From Paraspadella gotoi (Eukaryota; Chaetognatha), in NCBI GenBank assembly GCA_051294375.1, contig CM119266.1, positions 7,085,431 through 7,149,430 of the forward strand: DNA of 64,000 bases. The letters are read 5' to 3'. Positions 10,828-21,200 of this stretch are shown piece by piece. Each line of letters opens with the position of its first letter. Position 1 is the stretch's first letter. The notes beneath the pieces were generated by a model. That model did no database searches. It was not told the DNA's origin and worked only from the letters and a program-made list of their open reading frames with translations. The position numbers and the translations under genes are program-made.

Positions 10828-13800
10828 TAAAAATAATAATAATAATAATAATAAATAATTAATAATAAAATATAAATATTTTATTTTTAATTTTATTTTT
10901 TTTAATTATAATTATTATTTTTATTTTTATTATTATTATTTATTATTATTATTATTTTATTATTATTATATAATCTGATAATAATATATATTTTATTATA
11001 AAATAATTTTATTTATTTATTTAAAATATAAAAAATTATTTTTTTAATTTTTTTAATTTTCAAATAAATTTAAAAAAAAATTTTTATAATTAATATATAT
11101 AATAAAAAATATTTTTAACTGAACGGGATTTTTCTGAAAAATTCAGGCCCAGGATCTCACTGTGCGCCGGTTCTAAAGCTTAGTACTACGCATAGTACTA
11201 ATCTTTGTTGGATCAAAACGAGCTCGATTTTAAAGGAAAGTTGATCGGTTTGAAGAGCGATTTTTGCGATTGCTTTTTGGCGATTACTTTTGAACGGATT
11301 GTCGGATTATGATGAAATTATGCATGTAGATAATGTTTGTAATTGTCTATCGAACGCTACCCAATTTGATATAAAACAATGATTTGTTTAGAAACGATGC
11401 TCATCCCCATAATAATATAAAGTTTAGCCTGCCTAACCTAAATTTAATATAGGATAATCAAAACCGAAGACTTTGTCCCCCAAAAAAATGGCTGGAGGGC
11501 AAATATAAGATTATTTAATTCTGATTGGCTTTAAGGCCAGGGATCACTCAACCTAAAATTGTAGACATCTTAATTTACTGTATCTTAATCATTTTCTTAC
11601 ATCTTGTAAGAGGTTTTCTATTTAAAAATAATCGAAACTTTTAAAAATCTACCCAAAATGTTCATAAAAATTTAAAACAAATTTTTTTTTCGGTAAACTA
11701 GATTTTCAAAAGAAAAATATTTTTTTAACTGTAAGCTAAATTTCTACAACCAAATTTTCAACTTAAAACTGATTCTTTACAGTAAACTCAATTTCTTACT
11801 TCTATATTTAATTCTTCTTTTGGTACAAGTACATACTTGGAGTTGTATCACTTATAAGTCTAAAATAAACTACTCTACACTTTTCCAGATGAATTTTTAT
11901 GCTTTTATGAGTTTTATGAGTTAAAAAACTTATCAGATTTATTTGAAATTGGCTTTTTACTTCATGTAAATGTTTATATCATAATATAGTTGCCCTATTT
12001 TCAAGGGAATCTCTGAAAAAAAAAATCAAATCTGAATTAAAAAAATTAAAAACAGTAAGCCATTTTTTTAAGACTTTGGCGTTACAAAACTCCATCATCA
12101 CATCCCGTGCTTGTGTATGTTGTGGTGAATCTTGCAAAAGTAATTAGTACAGAATTTAACTTTCTTGACGAAGTGAAGTTAAAAACGAAGAGTTGCAGCT
12201 CAAACCGTTGGACTCTTCTTGAAGAAAAAAATATCTTAGGCAAGAAAAGAAAGATGGGGGAGATTCTATGAGCGCGTTTTTTGGAAAAATGTTTTTCGTT
12301 TCAAAGATATTAAGGAATTAATCACAAAAATTTACTAAAAATATCAAAATTTCTATAAAGGAAAAGGCAAATTTTGAAAGTATCTTTTCATAAAATCGGA
12401 GTTCGTTACCTAAAGGTAATTCATGTTAAATTTCATGAGAAACCGCCTTACCGTTTGGGCTGCAACTCTTCAAATAGGTTTCTTTTATTTTATATAGTAC
12501 CAAAAAAATCGAAAAAACGATGACGCCTTTGAAAAAATAGTAAAGTGAATACATTTTCGAAATCGTCAGCTCTCCTTTCGAAATCCGAGCTCGGCTTTAG
12601 CCTAATTATAATTTGAAATGAGTGATCCCGGACCTTAATAAATCGTTTTTTGAGGCTTTTTCATGATACCCATTAGGCCGGAACAGGTTGAAAACTGGAA
12701 GTTCTCTCAAATAAATAATGGTTAAGTGACTGCTAGAGAACGGGGGGACATGTGTGAGGCATCTCCCGACAGCTGGCGCTCAGGGCTTTGGACCTGCAGT
12801 GACCACCCCATGTCACTGGCGTGTTTATGCCGACACCATCACACTTTAACCAGCGTGACCATGAGGGGATTAAACCAGGAACTCACGGTTGGTGAACGAG
12901 TACTTAGCTGTCCAAGCGAATGGGACGAGCTGAGTTTTACCAAGCTATATGGGAGGCAAATTTAGGATTTGCCACACATGCCCCCTCAAGACAGCACACT
13001 GGGGTCCTCAAGCCCAGAGTGACTGTCTTGAGAGTAGACGGACTCTTTGCCATAGTGAGAGCGAGCGAGCGAGAAGTAGGGCATAGGCGTGGGATGCATA
13101 CCCTTAAGCAACGACGTGAGCGACGGTACGCAGCAGTTGCGTGTTCGATAGTAGGGCTCACCACTTATGGCAACGGGGGGACATGTGTGATGCCTGGGGT
13201 GTGAGGCATCTCCCAACAGCTGGCGCTCAGGGCTTTGGACCTGCTGTGACCACCCCATGTCACTGGCGTGTTTATGCCAACACCATCCACTTTAACCAGC
13301 GTGACCATGAGGGGATTGAACCCGGAACTCACGGTTGGTGAACGAGTACAATGGGACGAGCCGAGTTTCACCTAGCTATACAGGAGGCGAATTTAGGATT
13401 CGCCACACACCTCACGTTTTTTCCCACTGATTTAGAACATGGTATTTCCAAAGTTTTCGCAATAAATCATCTGATGTAGCTACTGTTATTGAAATTTTTA
13501 ACGATGCGTTTCGTACAATTATTTTGTGTTATAATTTATGTCAAAACTCAATAACATTAATCATTTGGTTTTGCTAGGTTACAAACTTTTTAGCCAATAT
13601 CATACTCAATATTATAGGTATTATTAATCTATTTTATAATATTTTAAATATTTTCCATTTTCATGCAAGATGGATCTGGAGTTTTGGTACGAATTGAATT
13701 CGACTGGGATCCCCGCCGTCGCTACCGCCGATCCTCCCCCGTCGTTGAGGAGGAAACCCGGCAAGTCACAGTTTTTACAGGTTCGTTTTTTGGCGACTTT

Positions 13801-16800
13801 AATTCTGCCGCTTATTATAACATTTGACGATTTAATTTATAAAATGCCTTTTTGACTCTGAATCCAGTTGCCGTGGGAATCAACAGACGGCGAATCCAGT
13901 ACTCCATTCTCAATTGCTGAAGGTGAGTCACGTGTTGTCGATCTATCACTTTTTCATTTTCAAAATTTACTCCCGCAATTATTCGATTTAAATGAAGCTG
14001 TGTCTACCAATAAAAGTGATTCAAAGCGACATGGTTTACCCTCCAGGCGAAGCGGCGATGTCCCTCCCCGTCCGTAACTCAAGTCTCCCCTCGACCAACC
14101 CTCAACCAAAGAATGTTCTCTCCACTCCCCCTAAAACAGACATGTAAGTTCACCTCACTTATTTTCATTTATTCGACGGTTTAAAGAATTATAAAAGAAT
14201 CCAATGCCACCCCGTCCCACCCTCATCCAGAGCCGCGTCCGTTCCCGCGGATTCCCCCGAATCCACCGCCACAGCCGCCTCAGCCGCCTCAGCCGCCTCC
14301 TCCGCTTCCCTCACTTCCAGCGGAAAAAAGAAGAAAAAGAAAAAGAAGAAAAGCGGCGGAGTCGGCGGCGGCGCAGTTGGCGGCAGCAGCGGCGGTGGCG
14401 GCGCCCGCGAAGCTCCCGCCTCTTCCCCCCGTCCTTCGCCCTCGGGAGATTTTCTAAACGGCGCCACAGACGGCGCCGGTTGCAGCCTGACCAACGGCGT
14501 CCTCAGCGACGCCGACGGTAATGTCTCTCCCGTCTCCTTCCACTCCCTCGATTCCAACGACGCCGCCGTCCTCGCCAACCCTGACATCACCTTCGAGTTT
14601 GACGCCCCCCTTCCCCCCGCCGACGACGCCGCTTCTCCTCCCTCGGCGCCGCGACGCCACCGCGCCGGCGCCCCCGCCGAACCCGAAGTCGCCCATAGCG
14701 CTTACACGCGACTCACGCCTAAAGTTGTCCTCGCGGACGCGCGCGAACCCGAAGGCCGAAAAGTTCGGTCGCAGACTTCACGGCGCGTGGAGGAAGCCAG
14801 CGTGGAGTTTCAGGTGGCGCTGCCGGTTGAGGACGACGCCGCCACCGACGCTGAGAAGAGAGACGCGTCGAGACGGAAACTGGCGTCTTTCGATGACCCC
14901 GAAACCGATGACGGCGCCGAAGCGGACGACGCCTTCCGAGGAGGCGGAGAGGCGGCGCCATTGACCGACGTCGAGGATAAACGCCGCTCGCGTTCGGTCG
15001 GTGATGACGAGACGCCGTCGACGACGACCGACGCCGCCGTCACGCCCTCTGCCCACGAAGACGTTACGGTAAGAAATGATGACGAGAGATTAAATCTGAA
15101 ACGGAAATATTTTTTGGGAGAGTGGTAGAATACTCGCCTGCCACGCGGGCGGCCCGGGTTCGATTCCCGACCGATGCGAATTCTGCGTACCCCCTAACGG
15201 GTAATGGTGATACTTCTTTGGTCACCCCACGCTCATCGAGACTCACGGTGTGGCAGAAAGACTCACTCCAACCGTGGAATGATTGATCACGGGCGGCCGT
15301 GCTCAGACGGCGACAGGAAATCGACACTGTAATAGATCAGAAGAGAAACACAGCGATGATCAAAAACCACAGAAAACTCATCAGTAACCCAACATCTCTC
15401 CTATTATTATTAATAACTCATGATAGCTGAAAAGGAAAGGGAGTGAATAATAAATATCGATCAATAAATAGTAAATGTAAAATGTTTTATTCGCCAAGTC
15501 CGATAATGAATCTTCCCGAAAGTTTCTTCCCGACTTCTCGATCCACATGTTCGCCCTTTGGTGTCGCTAATGACGATCGGCGATTGACCGATCATCTCTC
15601 GGCCCCTGTTCTTAGTCGAAGACAAAACAAATCGATGAGAGATTATGATGATGATGATGATGCTTATATCATCTCTCGTGGTTAAGAACCGCCACGTCAA
15701 TACCAGTGATACTTTAGATTACTCCGACATTAATATAGGATATTGCGATGATTGAAATCAGGCCGCGATGACGGCAATTATGATGATGACGATGATGGTT
15801 CGATCGGCAGAGAAGCGAAACCACGTGGGTCATCATCTTTCGATCGCGGCTTCTCTCGTTTCTCGGGATTTTTTTTTTTTTTTTTTACTTTTTTTTTTTT
15901 GGCAAATCAGCAGTTTTTCGCGATTGAGCTTCGATTCGATGTGTTTCACGTCATTCGGAAAGATTTAAAATCCTAACGATGTGGGGTCGGAAGTATTAAT
16001 TTTTTTGCGGAGTCGGCTAAATGAAAAATCGGAACGGACGGCCGGCCGGAACTTTTTGCGTGCGTGTTTGTGGAGGAGGGGTTAGTTTAAATTAGAAAAA
16101 AAACAAATTTTATTGCAACGGGAGGATTGCCTGTGATACCTGGGGCGTGGGGTTTCTCACTCACTGTCTGCGAGCCCTCAGTGACCGCTTCCTGTAACTG
16201 GCATGTTTAAACCGGCTCCGTCACATTTAATCCAAAACCGGGAAACCCAGGGATTGAACCCGGGACGCACGGTTGAAACGAGATGATTTAGTCTTGATGT
16301 AGCCATTGAGACGAGGCTGAGGACGGACAGCAGTGAGGCAGCCGAGTCGTGCTGCCACAATTTTTTATGAAGTTTCAATTATTCGCCTTAAATTTGTCCT
16401 ATCTTTTTCGCGACTCCTGTTTAAAAAGGACATTCCCTTTTCAGTTGACGGGATCTTCGACGACGCTGGCCGGAATTAGCGACGCCGCCGCCGCCAATTA
16501 CCCGCTCATCGACGCCGCCTCCGGCGAGGAAAACAACGACGACGACGAAGACAAAGTCGACGAGGACGATGACATAATCAACGGCCCTAGAACGCCGTCG
16601 CCCATTCAGGGTTTGTCGGCCAACGGTGAGACCGAAAAAAATATATTTTAATACTTTAACTCTATTAAAAATGTCCAATGATAAAAATGAATAGGCGAAG
16701 ACACCGTCTCCAATTCGGCAGCGCCACTGGCGAGTCCCGAGGATCTCACCGACATCAGTACGAGTTGCGGTTCCTCCGTGCAGTCGGCCTGCTTCGAGGC

Positions 16801-18228
16801 GCCGACATCCCACTCCTTGACGCAGCCGCCCGCCGCGGAGGGCGACGAACCTCGACGAGCACTGGAGGAAGAAGCGGAGCTGGCGGCGCAGGGGCCGGCC
16901 GACGCGGAGCCGACCGCGGTCGACGTCGGCGCCGAGACGGAACCCGCCGCGGCTGACGCGTCGTCCAGCGGCGACGCAACCTTGGATCCGGCGGGCGGCG
17001 AAACCCTCGCCACAATCACTCTTCCTCCGGGCGCGATCCCGATCAACCCCGTCCCGTCGGAAGTGGTTCTCATCGACCCATCCACGATGCTGCCCTACGC
17101 GACGATGCCCCACTTCGCGGTCCCTATCCCAGGCCTTCATCTGCCCGACGGGACTGACCTTGACCTCACCAAACCGCCCCCGACGGCCCACCCGCAACCC
17201 GTCTTTGCCCCGCAGGGATCTTTCGCCCCCGGCACTTACCATTTGCCCCCAGGCGCCTCCTACGCCTACCCTTACCCTCATATCATTCCTTACGACGCCG
17301 CGGCTGCTGCTGCGGCGGCTGCTGCCGCTGCCGCTTCTCCTGTCGTCTATCCCACGATGACGCAATACTCGACGAACGCCGATGGAACTCTTTCGTTGGT
17401 CTCACCCGTCTTGATTCAGCACCCTCACCACCCGGGAGCTCCGTTGCTCGCCGGGCCGCTGTCGCAGCCGATCGTTGCGCCGAGCGGAGGCGGCGGTGTC
17501 GGCGTCGCAACTGTCGGCCCCGAGGCTTCGCCGGCGTCGGCGGAGGAGACGTCGCCGGAAGCTGCGAATCGCAAAACGTTTTCGTCGGAAGAAGCGACAG
17601 AGAATCTGAAGAACCTTTTGAACATCGCCACCGACAAGTCTCCGTCCACCGTCGTCGCCTCCGAAGGTGCGGAATCCGCGAGACACGATCCCAGAACGGG
17701 CATTCGCGGTGACGGGGATGGCGGCGACGGGGGTCGCCCGGTTTCCTACTATTTTCTTAGTCCCCAATCCTATCTCCAACCCCGTCTCCATCATCCTTCC
17801 CTTGTCCAACCCTTCGTCCAATCCCGCCCTCATCCCTTTGTCCCGACCCAACACCTTCCCTATGTCCTTCCCCCTCTGCATCATCCCTTTCTCACTCCCC
17901 GTCTCCATCCCGTCCAACTCGACCCCGCAGTTGCTCTCAGTTCCGCAGCGGAGGGCGACCTCCATCCGCCCGTCAACGGCCCCCGCGTCGAAGGCGACTC
18001 CGTCCCTCCTCGAGCCTCTCAATCTTCGGAATCGAAATCTTCGCCCCCGAGCGACGGGAGTCAGTCCAAAGGTAACGGGGTTAGCCCGACGGCGCTTTCT
18101 CTCTGACGAAAGCTTCCTTTGTTAAAATATGACTTTTTGAAAAACAAAAGACGTACGAGTTGCTGTCCAGGGTCATGTACTGTTCAATTCACTTCACTTC
18201 GCTTCAGTTCAGTTCAATTTTCTCTCTC

Positions 18229-18280
<52 letters not shown>

Positions 18281-21200
18281 ATACCCATATAATGATGAAA
18301 AATTGCAAGATTACTTGCTTTACTATGAAAGTTGCAAAATTACTTGTTTCTCTATCTTTTGCGTTTGCGACGATATTGCTGTGGTTTTGCACATAAGTGA
18401 CGTCGTCGTCGGCGTTCCAAATTATAGATCGCCTTTTTTATGATTAAATTAGGTGTATGAAGCTGAAAATTTATATACAGCTTCTCATCATCAATGTCCT
18501 TTAAATTGAGTCAGGACAGTTATTAAATATGTTTTGTTTACGTTTTATCAAAACAAACAAATTTTCTCTCTTTTATTTTTATATTTCTTTTTCTCTCTCT
18601 TTTCTCTTTTAATTATATGTCTTTCTCCCTCTCTCTTTTCCCTAGTCACTGATTCATAGGGAAAAAAACGAGTTTGCAGCTGGCTCTGCAGGGGCTCTCT
18701 CTTTTTCTCTCTTTTTTCCTGTTTCTTCTGCTGCTGCCTTTTGATTTTTTTTTCTATTTCTCTCTCTCTCTCTCTCTCTCTCTTCGTTTTTATTGAAAAA
18801 AAAATTGAATTAGGATTGAATTCGTGCATGTTATCATTTTGCTATCGCAACATCGGGTTTTTTTTTTTTTTTTTTCTCAGTGGTTGTGTCTGCTGATCAG
18901 TTTATTTTTTGACAATGAAAAAGTTTTTTTTTTAATTAACAATCGCAAAATAGAATTTTTCTTTGTTTATAAATTAATTTTCTTTTCTAAAATTTTATTT
19001 TTTTAGTATCAAAATTTGTCGTCAATCCAGATTTTTCTTATGCGATTGCGACGATCCTTATGCTTTTAAGATTTTTATTTTTTAGATTTGAAATAACTAT
19101 ATATTAGAATAGAAATTTTTGTGTTAATTATTATTTTTTTATTATTTACGCAGGTTCCTCGACGACCTCTATACGACCGGTTCGAAGAAACAAAAAGAAG
19201 CGGCCGGCCGATTATTACCTGCGCTGCAACGGGGAAGTTTCGAGTAAGCGCCTTTCTAAATTTTTTTTTCGTTGTAAAATTAAAATGAATGAATCTGATT
19301 TTACTTTATTTTTAACCTAGTTAACAACGAACAATCGGCGACTGAGGGCGAAGACGCCGCTAAATCTCCTAACGAATTGAATCCCCCGAAGGACAGGTGA
19401 TAAAGGAAACATGTGAACTGTACTGTAAATAAAAGAAGAAAGCTTCGGCTTGTGTTACTGACATGAAAATGATCCTTTTTGTTCAGCGTCGCCGCTCGAT
19501 GCCTCTCCGTCGGGTCCAACTGCTCGTCGTCTTCCGGCGTCCTCGGTCCCTCGACGACGACGACTTCCTCCGGCGCCGAACAATCTCCCAGTAGTTCGCC
19601 GGAACCCAACGGCGCCTCGGGCAAGCAGCTTGTCGACGCGGTCTCTCTGCCGCTGACGGCGCCGCTATCCGTCTCCGCGGAGGCGGCCGCCGACGGCGTC
19701 CTCGATCGCGTCGTCCAAATCGAGTCTCCGGACTCTGTCATCAACGAACCTCTTCCGCCCGACTCCTTCGCCATGCCGCCGTCCGAGGAATCCCCCGTCA
19801 CCCCGCGAAATGTCGAGGACAAAAGTTCTACGCAGCCTCAGTCGCAGCAGAATCCTCCGCAGCAGCAGCAACAGGTGTCTCCCCGGTCTCCGTGGGACAG
19901 GATACGTTCTCGAGCAGACCCCAGCCTCCAGTCGCAGTGTCCCGTTGTCGGGAGCGATCAAAAGGCTCCAGAGACGACTGCGACCCGCTCTTCTCTGGCG
20001 GATGTTTCCCGCGACCCTCAGCCGACTCTGTCAACGACTCTCGGCGAAGAGGCTCGGCCGGAAACGGTGGACCGCATCTCTCCAGCCGACCACATGACCC
20101 TCAGCAGCATTTCGGACAACAACAATGTAATCGAGAAAAAGATCGTCGATATGGAACCGGTGACCGGTTCCATCGAGGAAATTCGGGATGTGGAGAAAGG
20201 AGCCGAGACGATGCCACAATCGTCGGACAAATCGACGACGGACTCGATCGCCCAACCCGCCGTTGTTTCGGGCAACGAACTCGCGCCTTCAAAGGACGAT
20301 AACGACGATGCCGCTTCTGCCAAACCCGCGTCGACACTTCGGGCTAACTCCGACGAGGGCGTCGGTGCCGTCTCCGCCACTCCAGTCGCTCCAGTCCCTG
20401 CTGCTCCCTCAACGACTCCAACGCCATTGAGAAATGACTCCAAAGACTCTAAATCTACCGTCAATGAGATTCCTAACTCGTTCTTACCGCCGCCGCCGCC
20501 GCCTCCCGTCGCTGCTCCCGCCGCTGCTCCCGCCTCCGTCAAACCCGCGACTTCGAACCCTTGGGCTTCGGGAAAATCCTTCGCGCAGCTCTTTCAAGGT
20601 TTGAGGGAAAAATAACGAATTAAGTACGAAATTTTAGCGGTGGCACTTGTAAACAGATTTGATAGTATTTTGTTTAATGAATATTTTAATGTGCTTTCCA
20701 AAATGTATTTTGCGGAATTACAACAAGGAAATGTTTTCACGTGATATCCTCTGACAAAATCACTGTCCAAAAAGTTTATTATTAACTAATTAATTCGCGG
20801 TTATCTTCGACCAAAAAGTTAGTTTTCTATCGAATAAGTTCTAAACATGATCGCTCTCTGCTCCTCCAGATCGGTCCAGCGTGTCGTCACCGGCGTCGTC
20901 GCCCGTCCCGCGTCCGATCCCCACCTCTCCTTTCATAAACAACCACTCCGCCTCTCCAACCGCCTCCGTAGCCAGGGTCCACTCAACAGTCTCCCCCGTC
21001 GCCGTCTCCAACTCCGCCGCCCACGCCCATAATCACGCCGCCAACGCTGCCGCTCGCAACGGCGTCTCTCCCGCGCCTCACGCCGTCCGGGCGTCGAAGG
21101 AATCGACGCCCAACGGCGCCGGAGATTCTTCGATCCCGGAAGACGAGAGAAACCGACGCCTTCTTGCCAAATTGGGAGGTAAGTCCTTGTTATTGGGGTG

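Larger units (their letters stand above)
7098..13669 (+). other. USP10 intron 1, 6.6 kb, repeat-filled
   Basis: The donor GAG|GTGAGT follows a tiny first coding exon. The acceptor TTTTCATGCAAG precedes the next exon. In between I see no genes, only a foldback element (7918-8179), a telomere-like tract, a duplicated 220-bp repeat (8891-9515), a second duplicated repeat (9895/11411), a long AT palindrome, a second inverted-repeat element (12187-12471) and two SINEs. It is the largest intron in the window. Confidence 0.65.

Noticed and set aside
14189-14590. Antisense 133-codon frame opposite USP10 exon 5
   Set aside because: Pro/Phe runs arise from the complementary AAG/GAA repeats of the poly-Lys region. 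No splice-site support.
15118-15178. Functional tRNA-Gly(GCC) gene
   Set aside because: The 5' acceptor strand does not pair with the 3' strand and a SINE body follows, so it is counted as a SINE.
16421-17365. 314-codon antisense open frame over USP10
   Set aside because: It runs opposite a phase-consistent USP10 exon pair and reads as Arg/Gly-rich low complexity from GC-rich antisense DNA. It crosses a real intron.
17667-18125. Alternative plus-strand frame (152 codons) over the end of the large USP10 exon
   Set aside because: It is protein-like in places, but the called frame joins both flanking exons in phase and this one does not.
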